The translations under genes and the position numbers were made by a program. From Candidatus Kuenenia stuttgartensis (GTDB taxonomy: Bacteria > Planctomycetota > Planctomycetia > Planctomycetales > Planctomycetaceae), in NCBI GenBank assembly GCA_945906725.1, contig CAMDRI010000046.1, forward strand, positions 1-35,067: DNA of 35,067 nt, in the 5' to 3' direction. Of the stretch, positions 25,141 to 33,183 are shown one piece after another. Each line of letters begins with the position of its first letter. Position 1 is the first letter of the stretch. The notes beneath the pieces are model-generated. The model saw only the letters and a list, made by a program, of their open reading frames with translations, was not told where the DNA came from and searched no databases.

Positions 25141-26063
25141 AGGTCTTTCCACGTCGTCTCGATCTCGTCGCGTGTCGGAATCGACGGCTGTGCTCCACGT
25201 CGAGTGACCGAGATCGCGGCTGCCGTGCTGGCCCAGCGAGTGGCTTCGACGAGGGGGCGACCTTCAGCGAGTGCGGTCGCGAGTGCTCCGTTGAAGACAT
25301 CTCCGGCCGCGACCGCATCAACCGCTTCGACGCGGAGAGCGGGGATGTGATCAACGTGATCACGATCGACGACACAGCAGCCGTGCTCGCCGCGAGTAAT
25401 GATGACCCGCGAGCAACCGGCCGACTGAAGTTGCCTTGCGGCGGCTTCGGCATCGTCGTCCGTTCGCACCTCGCGGCCGGTCAACAGCGCGGCTTCGGAT
25501 TCGTTCGGAGTGACGATGTCGATCAGTCGGAGCCCGACAGCGAACAAAATGTCTCGATCTGCTGGGGCGGGATTGATGATCGTCGTCAGTCCATTTTGTT
25601 TTGCGCGACGCAATCCAGCCATGACGGTTTCGAGTGGCGATTCCAAGCAAGCGACGAACACGTGCGCGTTCTGCCAAACCTCGATTGGAACCGCGTGAAC
25701 ATCGTCCGGTCGCAAATGCAGATTCGCGCCGCCGGCGACGCTGATGAGGTTCTGGCCTCCGGCATCGACCAGGATCAGAGCGACTCCCGACGGCTGTCCG
25801 GGGACGAGTTTGAGGAATCGCGTGTCGAGGTTTTCTCGCTGTAAGCCGGCGAGCGACTCGTGGCCGAATGAGTCGTCACCGACGGCCGCGAGGAACGTCA
25901 CTAGCTCGCGCGAAGATCGCGCGGCGGCGACCGCTTGATTGGCTCCCTTGCCACCGGCCGCGCGGTAGAACTCACCGCCGAGGATCGTCTCTCCGGGCCG
26001 AGGAAGCGACGGCGAGCGAATCACCAAGTCGGTGTTGATCGAGCCGAGGACGATGATGGACAT
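25137..26063 (-). CDS. rbsK: Ribokinase (PfkB-family sugar kinase)
   Basis: A 308-residue PfkB kinase. The N-terminal signature is GSINTDLV followed by GGKGANQAVAAAR, and the C-terminal anion-hole motif is AAGDVFNGALA, with catalytic Asp. Those match ribokinases, which phosphorylate D-ribose to ribose 5-phosphate with ATP in the cytosol. No ribose transporter or rbsD is nearby, so another sugar or nucleoside is possible. It is 49 bases downstream of the foldase gene with a repeat element between them. Confidence 0.88.
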   Translation of the reverse strand: MSIIVLGSINTDLVIRSPSLPRPGETILGGEFYRAAGGKGANQAVAAARSSRELVTFLAAVGDDSFGHESLAGLQRENLDTRFLKLVPGQPSGVALILVDAGGQNLISVAGGANLHLRPDDVHAVPIEVWQNAHVFVACLESPLETVMAGLRRAKQNGLTTIINPAPADRDILFAVGLRLIDIVTPNESEAALLTGREVRTDDDAEAAARQLQSAGCSRVIITRGEHGCCVVDRDHVDHIPALRVEAVDAVAAGDVFNGALATALAEGRPLVEATRWASTAAAISVTRRGAQPSIPTRDEIETTWKDL

Positions 26064-26076
26064 GGAGTGCTCGAAT

Positions 26077-26116
26077 CACCCGGCGGCGGGCCGGCGCTGC
26101 GCTGGTCCCACCCTAC
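26077..26116. repeat. Single-arm dispersed element (GTAGGGTGGGACCAGCG type)
   Basis: Read on the minus strand it begins GTAGGGTGGGACCAGCGCAG and continues CGCCGGCCCGCC. The GCGC/GCGC core folds into a small hairpin. Only one arm is visible. The TAG in GTAG is the stop codon of the foldase gene (26113-26115). I recognise this sequence type as common in planctomycete intergenic DNA from general memory, not from a search. Confidence 0.6.
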
Positions 26117-29076
26117 TTGGTTGGCCATTTGACGTTGTATTTTCGTTCGATCGATTCCATCCATTCGCGACGGAGCGGGTCAAAATCAAACGAGGCGAGT
26201 TGGTTTGCGGGGGGACTGCCCGGCCAGGTCTTCATGAAGTCGGTGCGCTGCGGAGCGTCTTCTTCGACGGCGATCTCCTCGCGCTCGGTGACGTGGACGA
26301 CGATGAACGCGGAGCGATCGAAGTTCGGAAGGGCGGCAGTCTGACCCGGTTTCAGTTTGTCGATGCCGGTGAAGAAATCGTCTCCAAGTTTTTCGAGGCC
26401 GGCGATCTGTGAGAGTTCGAGGCGTTCGTTGCCTCCTTGGAACGGATTGACCCCCGGAGCGGACATGCCGGACATCGTGAAGTGTGAGATTTTCCCTTCG
26501 GGGGCGAGCACGGCCAGAGCCTGTCCCTCCTTGTCGCCGGTGACGGTCTCTCCGGCCAAGGCTTCAGTCAACTTCTTGCCTTCGGCCATTTTCGCGAGCG
26601 CCATCGCTCGCTTTTCGGCCTCCGGTGCGGCCTGCGCCAGTTTCCAGGCTTTGACGACTTGATCGCGAACTCCCTCTTCGTCGAATTTGGGAACATGCGC
26701 TTCGTCCCGTTCGATCACCCAGTACGCGAAGCGATTCTTCGTGCCGGGATCCTCGGCGACTTCGGGAGAGAACACGCTGTCGTTGCCTCGGCCGAACACT
26801 CGTTGAATCACCGAGGCCACTCCCTGACGATTCACTGCGTCGTCTGTCGCGTCCGTCGCGGAGCCGATCTGGAACTCCTCGGACTTGCTGATTTCTTCCG
26901 CCGAGAGCATTGAAGTCTGGACGTACTTGAGGTCGGCTGCTGACGCCACTTCCTTCAAGTCAGACAGGGCGTCGTCGGGCGACTTGTACTTGGGAGCTTT
27001 TTCAAGCTCCTTCAATTCAGCGTCATAGGCTTTCAGCGAATCTCGCTTCGAGGATTTGGGGGCACTCGTGTACGAACCGAGCCGACGCATCTTGACGATG
27101 GCAGCCTCGATCCGCTTTTTCATTTCTTCCAGCGTGCGAGTCCGCAACAAGTCGTCGTGGATTTTGTCCTTCACTTCCTCGAACGGCTTGTACTTGAGTT
27201 CGGGCTTCTTCTCGGTTTTTTCGTCAGGCTTGTCATCGGGCTTTTCGGACTCGTCTTTCTTGTCTTTCTCCGCCGCCGGCTTGTCGTCCTTGTCATCCGC
27301 TTTCGGTTTCTCTTCGGGCTTCTTTTCGTCGGCGTTGGCGTCCTCTTTTTTCTCCGGCTTGTCAGCGTCCGCTTTGGGAGCCTCTTTCTTGTCGGACTTC
27401 TCAGCATCGGGCTTTGGCTCGGCCTTCTTCGGCTCGTCGGGCTTCTTCGATTCCTCAGCCTTGTCGTCGCAGGCGGAGCCTTCCGAGTCGGACTTCTTTT
27501 CGGCGTCTTTTTTCGATTCTCCTTTTTTCGGTCCATCGTCCGGTTTGTCGGACTTGGGCTTTTCCGACTTCTCTGGCTCGGCAGGCTTGTCGGTTTTCGG
27601 TTTGTCGGCCTTCGGCTCTTCGGGCTTGTCGCTGTCCTTCTTCTCGTCCGGCTTGACGCCCGTTTGCGGCGGTTCTTTCTCTTTCACCTTTTCGGCCGTC
27701 GTGATTTTCAGTGCGTCGTCCTCAATCACATATCCGAGATTCAACGGCTGTAGAATGATTTTCAGCGCGCTCCGCAGTTTCACGCCGGTCAGAGTTCTTG
27801 TGACAGGAGTATCTGTTGCGATGCCTTCTTTCTCCAGCGCTTCCGCGTCGATGATGATTGGGATGTTGTGAAAGTCCGCGAGGAACTTCACGACGTCGGT
27901 CAGCGGTGAGTCGGTGAAGGCCACTTCCGTTTGCTTGTCTAATTCATCCCAGACGCGTTCCTCTTCCTTGCTGAGATCGCCAGGCTTCTTGGCGTCGTCC
28001 CCTTCAGTGGCGTCTTCTTTCTTCTCGGTCTTGGGAGGTGTGCGGTCGATGAAGAGCTCTTTGTTTTTCTCGTAGTACTCGGCGACCTCCTCGTCGGTCG
28101 GAGGCGTGACTTTGGCCTCGATCGTTTCGTAGTCGGCTTCGAGGTACGCGAGCCGTGCCCGTGCCGGCTGGCGGAATCCGGGATCCCCTTTCGCGGTCGG
28201 GAACGTCTCGGCGTGCTTCTTGAAGAACGAACGCAGGTCTTCGTCGGACGGATCGACGACGCCCTTCACGAACGCTTCGACCGGGATCGTGGTGGCCTCG
28301 ATCGAGTTCTTGACGTTGACCTTGCGGAACGCCGCCCAGCGCTGCTGCGGAGTCGCGACGGCTCGCGGGAAGGTCATCTCGGCGGCCATGCGAGCGGCAA
28401 TTTCATCCCGCAAAACATCGTAGATAAAGTGATCGCCGACGTGCAGTTCTTGTTTGACTTCGCGGAAGTCCTGCGTCGAAAGCTTTTGATCGCTGACCAT
28501 CTTGATGAAGTCGCTGACCGCATCGTCATTGACGTTGATCCCCAGCCGAGCCGCCTCGCGACGCAACAGGTCGCCGAAGATCACGTCCTTCTCAAAGTCG
28601 TCGTTACCGAAGTTGAATTGGATTTGCTCCAAGGCCCGCTGCATCTGCATTTGGTAGAACTGCTGGCCGAATTGACCGGCCTTCCGGAACTGCTCCGGGA
28701 TGGGATGCGACTTGCTGTAAATCAGGCCGACGATGCGATTCGCGGTCTCGCGACGGCTCTTGAGGTTGGCGACGTCGCGTGCCTTGAGTCCGGCGATGGG
28801 GGGTTGCTCCTGAGTTTCGGGGTTGCCGAAGACCATGATGATCAAACCAAGCACCGCACCGGCGAGTGCGCCCATCGCGAGGTACTCTTTCTGCTTCCCT
28901 TTGCGAGCCCCCAAGACGAACGCTCCGCCGCCGAACAGTATCGCCAGGATGACGGGAACCAGTGTCCTATTGTCGCCTCGCATGGAGTCGTCGAACACAA
29001 AAGTGATCATCGCCATGAGCGTCAGCGCGGCCATAAGCGGCTTGAGATTACGGCGAAAGAAATCCAACGAATCCAT
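26113..29076 (-). CDS. PpiD/SurA-like membrane foldase with inserted STN-like domain and charged low-complexity tract
   Basis: A 987-residue protein. The N-terminal region has three membrane segments (about 12-28, 39-56, 66-84). Residues about 100-345 form a SurA/PpiD N-terminal-like helical region (DDFEKDVIFGDLLRREAARL, and further TDEEVAEYYEKNKELF). Residues 375-465 are an STN-like module (FTDSPLTDVVKFLADFHNIP, then TPVTRTLTGVKLRSALKIIL). Residues 466-627 are almost only Lys, Asp, Glu, Pro, Ser and Ala, with one odd Cys. The PpiD-like body resumes at 628 (KYKPFEEVKDKIHDDLL) and runs to the end. A clear parvulin catalytic core is not obvious, so it may be a chaperone rather than a prolyl isomerase. 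It should face the periplasm. The insertion is the odd feature. Confidence 0.82.
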   Translation of the reverse strand: MDSLDFFRRNLKPLMAALTLMAMITFVFDDSMRGDNRTLVPVILAILFGGGAFVLGARKGKQKEYLAMGALAGAVLGLIIMVFGNPETQEQPPIAGLKARDVANLKSRRETANRIVGLIYSKSHPIPEQFRKAGQFGQQFYQMQMQRALEQIQFNFGNDDFEKDVIFGDLLRREAARLGINVNDDAVSDFIKMVSDQKLSTQDFREVKQELHVGDHFIYDVLRDEIAARMAAEMTFPRAVATPQQRWAAFRKVNVKNSIEATTIPVEAFVKGVVDPSDEDLRSFFKKHAETFPTAKGDPGFRQPARARLAYLEADYETIEAKVTPPTDEEVAEYYEKNKELFIDRTPPKTEKKEDATEGDDAKKPGDLSKEEERVWDELDKQTEVAFTDSPLTDVVKFLADFHNIPIIIDAEALEKEGIATDTPVTRTLTGVKLRSALKIILQPLNLGYVIEDDALKITTAEKVKEKEPPQTGVKPDEKKDSDKPEEPKADKPKTDKPAEPEKSEKPKSDKPDDGPKKGESKKDAEKKSDSEGSACDDKAEESKKPDEPKKAEPKPDAEKSDKKEAPKADADKPEKKEDANADEKKPEEKPKADDKDDKPAAEKDKKDESEKPDDKPDEKTEKKPELKYKPFEEVKDKIHDDLLRTRTLEEMKKRIEAAIVKMRRLGSYTSAPKSSKRDSLKAYDAELKELEKAPKYKSPDDALSDLKEVASAADLKYVQTSMLSAEEISKSEEFQIGSATDATDDAVNRQGVASVIQRVFGRGNDSVFSPEVAEDPGTKNRFAYWVIERDEAHVPKFDEEGVRDQVVKAWKLAQAAPEAEKRAMALAKMAEGKKLTEALAGETVTGDKEGQALAVLAPEGKISHFTMSGMSAPGVNPFQGGNERLELSQIAGLEKLGDDFFTGIDKLKPGQTAALPNFDRSAFIVVHVTEREEIAVEEDAPQRTDFMKTWPGSPPANQLASFDFDPLRREWMESIERKYNVKWPTK

Positions 29077-29260
29077 GAAGCAACACCTCTAAAAGAGCGC
29101 AGCGATCAAAATTCTGTTTCGGCGGACTTGCTTGACAGCGCAAGAAACGGCCGAGTACGTATTTCCGCCCAAGGTCGACGGAAAGCCGGCGGATTGTAGT
29201 CCCAGAGGGTTGAGCGACAAGGTTGGGGAATCTGGAGAATGAAGAACATTCGTTCTCCGC

Positions 29261-29267
29261 AAAGGAG
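29261..29267 (+). promoter_or_regulatory. topA: Ribosome binding site deciding the topA GTG start
   Basis: AAAGGAG stands six bases before the GTG at 29274 and directly in front of the conserved protein start. It favours GTG 29274 over an in-frame TTG at 29223. Confidence 0.75.
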
Positions 29268-29273
29268 CAGCGT

Positions 29274-31988
29274 GTGGCCGGAAAGCGTTTGAAAGCTTTG
29301 GTGATCGTCGAGTCGCCGGCGAAAGCCAAAAAGATCAGCGGCTATCTGGGGCCGAATTACAAAGTGCTCGCCAGCGTCGGGCACATTCGCGATCTGCCGG
29401 CCGGAGCGGCGCAGGTTCCTGCGGCCCTCAAAAAAGAAGCCTGGGCCAAGATCGGCGTTGATGTCGAGCACGGATTTCAGCCGCTGTACGTCATCCCGCC
29501 CGAAAAGAAGAAGGTCGTCGCCGAGTTGAAGGCGGCTCTGAAAGACGCCGACGAGCTCATCCTGGCGACCGACTTTGACCGCGAAGGTGAATCCATCGGC
29601 TGGCACCTGTCAGAAGTACTCAACTCGAAGGTTCCCGTGAAGCGGATGGTCTTCGAGGAGATCACCAAAGAGGCGATTCAAGAGGCGATCAATTCGACGC
29701 GAGACATCGACGTCAACCTCGTATCGGCCCAGGAAACGCGGCGAGTGCTCGACCGGTTGTACGGCTACCGGCTTAGTCCGTTGCTCTGGAAAAAAATCGC
29801 CCCGAAGCTCTCGGCAGGCCGAGTGCAGTCGGTTGCTGTGCGGCTGATCGTGACCCGCGAACTCGAACGGATGGCGTTCCGCAGTGCGACCTATTGGGAC
29901 TTAAAGGCGGAACTCGCGACCGACACGTCTGCGAAGTTCATGGCCGAGCTCGCGACGGTCGGCGGTCGCAGAGTCGCCAGCGGCCGAGATTTCGACGAGA
30001 CGACTGGCAAGCTCAAGCCGAATGCCGATGTGCTACTGCTCGATCAGCCGAACGTCGAGGCGTTGCGGAACCGGCTGAACGGTGCGAGTTGGCAAGTCAG
30101 CAATGTGAAGGACCGCTCCGAAATCCGCCGGCCGTACCCGCCGTTCACGACCAGCACGTTGCAACAAGAATCCAATCGCAAGCTCGGCCTGTCGTCCAAG
30201 GAGACGATGCAGATCGCTCAGCGGTTGTACGAAGACGGTCTCATCACCTACATGCGAACCGACAGCGTGAATCTGTCGGGCGAAGCGATCGGAGCGTCGC
30301 GCCGCCGCATCGAAGAAAAATATGGACAAGAATATCTCAGCCCCACGCCGCGCCAATTCACAACGAAGGCCAAGGGGGCGCAAGAGGCTCACGAAGCAAT
30401 TCGCCCCGCCGGCAAAGAGATGAAGACCGCTGACGAACATGGAATCGGCGGCCAATCAGCGCGGCTGTACACGCTGATCTGGATGCGGACGATGGCCACA
30501 CAGATGGCCGACGCGCGACTGACGTTCATCACTGCGACAATCGCCGCCGCCGATGCCGAGTTCCGCGCGACTGGCCGGCACGTCGACTTCCCCGGCTTCT
30601 TCCGAGCCTACGTCGAAGGGGTCGATGACCCGGAAGCCGCGCTCGACGATCAAGAAGCCGCGCTGCCGCCGCTGCGCGAATCGCAACCGCTGTCGCTGGG
30701 ACGACTCGATTCGCTCAAGCACGAGACGAAGCCCCCAGCTCGATTCACCGAAGCGACGCTCGTCCGCGAACTGGAATCGAACGGCATCGGCCGGCCTTCG
30801 ACCTACGCCAGCATCATCAGCACGATTCAGGATCGCGGGTACGTCCGCAAAGTCAGCAATCAACTGATCCCGACATTCACCGCGATCGCTGTCACACGCC
30901 TGCTCGAACAGAATTTTCCGAACCTCGTCGATGTGAAGTTCACTGCTCAGATGGAAGAGCAACTCGACGAAGTCGCGGCCGGCACGTCCGAACGCTTGCC
31001 GTACCTGCAAAAGTTTTATTGCGGCAGCGAAGGACTCGACGAACAAGTGAAGTCGCACGAAGAGCAAATCGATCCGCGCACCGCCTGCACGATCGACCTG
31101 GACGGCGTCGAGGCGAAAGTCCGAGTCGGCCGCTACGGCCCGTTCTTGCAAAAGACCGGCCGCGGCCCCGAACCGGAAACCGCGTCGATCCCCGATGACA
31201 TTGCTCCCGCCGACATCACGAACGAACTGGCTGAAAAGTGGCTGGAACTGAAGCGGCAAGGTCCGCAATCGATCGGCAGTCACCCGGAGCACGGTTTGCC
31301 GGTGTTCTTGCTCAGCGGCCGGTTCGGACCCTACCTGCAAGTCGGCGAGATGTCGCAAGACCCTGAAGCTCCGAAGCCCAAGCGGCAGAGCATCCCGAAG
31401 AACATCGACCCCTCGACCATGTCGTTCGAGACGGCGGTCAAACTATTGTCACTGCCGCGCGACCTCGGCCCGCATCCGGACGACGGCAAGCCGGTCCTCG
31501 CCAGCATTGGCCCGTATGGCCCGTATGTGAAACACGACAAGTCGTTTCGCTCGATCCCGAAGACCGGTGACGTGCTGACGATCGACCTTGCCGCCGCCGT
31601 CGAACTCATCAAACAGCCGAAGGGGACGCGAGCAGCCCCGACCGCTCTGCGCGATCTCGGCAAGCATCCCGATGACGACGCACTGATCCAGATTTTTGAA
31701 GGCCGCTTCGGCCCCTACGTCCGACACGGCGACGTCTTCGCGTCGCTGCCGAAGGACCGCACGATTGAATCGGTACAACTCGACGAAGCCTTGATCTGGA
31801 TCGCCGAACGAGCCGCGCTCGGCCCGTCGAAGAAAAAGGGGCGCGGCCGAGGCGGCTTCCGCAAGAAGGCCGCCGCTCCCAAGGGCGAGACGACCACCGC
31901 CGCTCTCAAGCCCGCGAAAAAGAAAGCGGCGAAGAAGAAGGCCGCCAAAAAGAAACCGGCCAAGAAAACGCCTCCAGAGTCTGAATAG
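29274..31988 (+). CDS. topA: DNA topoisomerase I
   Basis: A 904-residue type IA topoisomerase from GTG 29274 (MAGKRLKALVIVESPAKAKK). The Toprim domain has VIVESPAKA and DFDREGE. The catalytic tyrosine is in ITYMRTDSVNLS. The gate domains include RRVLDRLYGYRLSPLLW and SAGRVQSVAVRLI. The C-terminus has no zinc-finger Cys clusters. Instead there are four GR(Y/F)GP(F/Y) repeats: GRYGPFLQ, GRFGPYLQ, GPYGPYVKHD and GRFGPYVRHG. A 40-residue Lys/Ala/Pro tail resembling histone H1 (KKKAAKKK units) follows. It relaxes negative supercoils in the nucleoid. The gene is divergent from the foldase across about 197 bases, and plsY follows five bases after its stop. Confidence 0.96.
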   Translation: MAGKRLKALVIVESPAKAKKISGYLGPNYKVLASVGHIRDLPAGAAQVPAALKKEAWAKIGVDVEHGFQPLYVIPPEKKKVVAELKAALKDADELILATDFDREGESIGWHLSEVLNSKVPVKRMVFEEITKEAIQEAINSTRDIDVNLVSAQETRRVLDRLYGYRLSPLLWKKIAPKLSAGRVQSVAVRLIVTRELERMAFRSATYWDLKAELATDTSAKFMAELATVGGRRVASGRDFDETTGKLKPNADVLLLDQPNVEALRNRLNGASWQVSNVKDRSEIRRPYPPFTTSTLQQESNRKLGLSSKETMQIAQRLYEDGLITYMRTDSVNLSGEAIGASRRRIEEKYGQEYLSPTPRQFTTKAKGAQEAHEAIRPAGKEMKTADEHGIGGQSARLYTLIWMRTMATQMADARLTFITATIAAADAEFRATGRHVDFPGFFRAYVEGVDDPEAALDDQEAALPPLRESQPLSLGRLDSLKHETKPPARFTEATLVRELESNGIGRPSTYASIISTIQDRGYVRKVSNQLIPTFTAIAVTRLLEQNFPNLVDVKFTAQMEEQLDEVAAGTSERLPYLQKFYCGSEGLDEQVKSHEEQIDPRTACTIDLDGVEAKVRVGRYGPFLQKTGRGPEPETASIPDDIAPADITNELAEKWLELKRQGPQSIGSHPEHGLPVFLLSGRFGPYLQVGEMSQDPEAPKPKRQSIPKNIDPSTMSFETAVKLLSLPRDLGPHPDDGKPVLASIGPYGPYVKHDKSFRSIPKTGDVLTIDLAAAVELIKQPKGTRAAPTALRDLGKHPDDDALIQIFEGRFGPYVRHGDVFASLPKDRTIESVQLDEALIWIAERAALGPSKKKGRGRGGFRKKAAAPKGETTTAALKPAKKKAAKKKAAKKKPAKKTPPESE

Positions 31989-31993
31989 CTGCG

Positions 31994-32632
31994 ATGACAC
32001 CGTTGCTGATTCTTGTTGGCGCGTATCTCGCCGGCTCGCTGCCGGTCGGACTGATTGTCGCGCGAGTCGCCAAAGGGATCGACATCCGCGAGCACGGCAG
32101 CAAGAACATCGGAGCCACAAACGTCACGCGCGTCCTCGGATGGAAATGGGGCGCGTTGTGTTTCGTCCTCGACGTGCTCAAAGGAGCGTTGCCAATCGCG
32201 CTGCCCAAGTGGCTGTTCGCGTTGCATGATCCGAATCGCGTCCATTGGCTTGTCGCCGCCGGACTGCTGGCGATCCTCGGGCACATGTTTCCGATCTGGC
32301 TCGGGTTTCGCGGCGGCAAGGGTGTCGCAACCGCCTTAGGAGTCGTCGTGATGCTCGCGAACCCGATCTCGACGGCGATCACGTTCGGAGCGTTCGTCAC
32401 TTGCTTCGCTGTGACCCGAATCGTGTCGATCAGCTCGATCACCGCCGCGGTGACGTTCGCCGTCACGCAAATATTTTTCTTGTGGCCGCAGCGGTTCCAC
32501 GCGGAAACTTGGAGCATCGCCAGCTTCAGCCTTGCGGTGCCGATGCTCATCATCGTCAAGCACCGCTCAAACATCGGCCGTCTGCTGCGAGGCGAAGAGC
32601 CTCGGTTTGGAAGCAAGCCGCCGCAGTCGTAG
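31994..32632 (+). CDS. plsY: Glycerol-3-phosphate acyltransferase PlsY
   Basis: A 212-residue polytopic protein. Family motifs are GSKNIGATNVTR (about 35-46), GHMFPIWLGFRGGKGVAT (about 96-113) and KHRSNIGRLLRGEEPRFG near the C-terminus. It acylates glycerol 3-phosphate with acyl-phosphate in the membrane to start phospholipid synthesis. It lies five bases after topA and is surely co-transcribed. PlsX is not in the window. The TAG stop (32630-32632) lies in the first bases of a hairpin element. Confidence 0.95.
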   Translation: MTPLLILVGAYLAGSLPVGLIVARVAKGIDIREHGSKNIGATNVTRVLGWKWGALCFVLDVLKGALPIALPKWLFALHDPNRVHWLVAAGLLAILGHMFPIWLGFRGGKGVATALGVVVMLANPISTAITFGAFVTCFAVTRIVSISSITAAVTFAVTQIFFLWPQRFHAETWSIASFSLAVPMLIIVKHRSNIGRLLRGEEPRFGSKPPQS

Positions 32633-32680
32633 GATGGGCACTCCTGCCCGTCCGGGTCGGGCAGGAGTGCCCCAACTTAC
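32629..32680. repeat. Hairpin element after plsY with GTAG end, terminator-like
   Basis: A perfect 15-base stem (32636-32650 with 32658-32672, GGGCACTCCTGCCCG) with a seven-base loop. No T-run follows, so it is not a classic intrinsic terminator. It sits between convergent plsY and BON genes. GTAG at its left end supplies the plsY stop codon. Confidence 0.8.
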
Positions 32681-32684
32681 AGCC

Positions 32685-32939
32685 TCAGCAGACTTCGATC
32701 TCGTTGGTCAGCGACAACTCGCTGGCCGCATCGAGAGCGGCGTGAGTGGCAAGCTGCTTGTTGTAGTAGGTCGATGTGTGCCCAGAGAGGGTGACTTCGC
32801 CCTCGGACACTTCGACGTGCAGGCTGCGAATCGTGCCACCCGTGCGGAGCCGGACGTAGCGCTCGACTGTGTCGGCGAGTTCCCGCGCCGAAAAATCGGC
32901 GAGTCCTGGGGTCCGATCGACCAGAGCTTGGGGCGTCAT
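32685..32939 (-). CDS. Small BON-domain protein
   Basis: An 84-residue protein from ATG 32939, with AAGGAGG six bases upstream (32946-32952), the strongest ribosome site in the window. An in-frame start at 32969 lies upstream of that site and is rejected. The C-terminal two thirds match a BON domain (LHVEVSEGEVTLSGHTSTYYN, then KQLATHAAL). BON domains bind lipids or other proteins. There is no signal peptide or membrane segment. It is convergent with plsY. Confidence 0.82.
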   Translation of the reverse strand: MTPQALVDRTPGLADFSARELADTVERYVRLRTGGTIRSLHVEVSEGEVTLSGHTSTYYNKQLATHAALDAASELSLTNEIEVC

Positions 32940-33183
32940 AATTTTCCTCCTTGAGCTGCGCCGAAGCACAACACTCCGTTCTCAGCGAGACGAACTTGAC
33001 GGTCACTCCGACCGCTTCCAAGATGCCGCCGCGTCGCGGCTGGTCTGAGCATCCTGGGTTGCCTCGCTCTTTGCCCACAGCATTCCGCAGGGAGCCAAAG
33101 CGGGCGAAAGTGTACCGGGGCCGACGCGACCGTCAAATTTATTTTCCGTAATGCCGCCTCGCGGCCGAGAAGGACACCCCGGA
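32940..33183. other. Gap between divergent BON and M42 peptidase genes
   Basis: About 244 bases. It holds the BON ribosome site at 32946-32952 and an AT-rich patch near 33136-33148 (AAATTTATTTTCC) that could be part of a promoter for the peptidase gene. I see no gene or repeat in it. Confidence 0.5.

Noticed and set aside
27056..27871. Open frame on the plus strand rich in Ser/Phe/Gly opposite the foldase tract
   Set aside because: It is the mirror of the Lys/Glu/Asp/Pro tract on the minus strand and has no signal, motif or ribosome site.
26064..28000. Repeated codons in the foldase tract resembling a direct-repeat or CRISPR-like array
   Set aside because: There are no evenly spaced identical repeats with unique spacers. 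The pattern comes from a low-complexity protein.
29132..29161. Perfect TTGACA at 29132-29137 upstream of topA
   Set aside because: At 17-18 bases spacing the -10 candidate (TACGTA) is poor, so a promoter cannot be claimed from sequence alone.
32629..32680. Intrinsic terminator after plsY
   Set aside because: The stem is strong but no T-run follows on either strand. It is listed as a repeat element with terminator-like form only.
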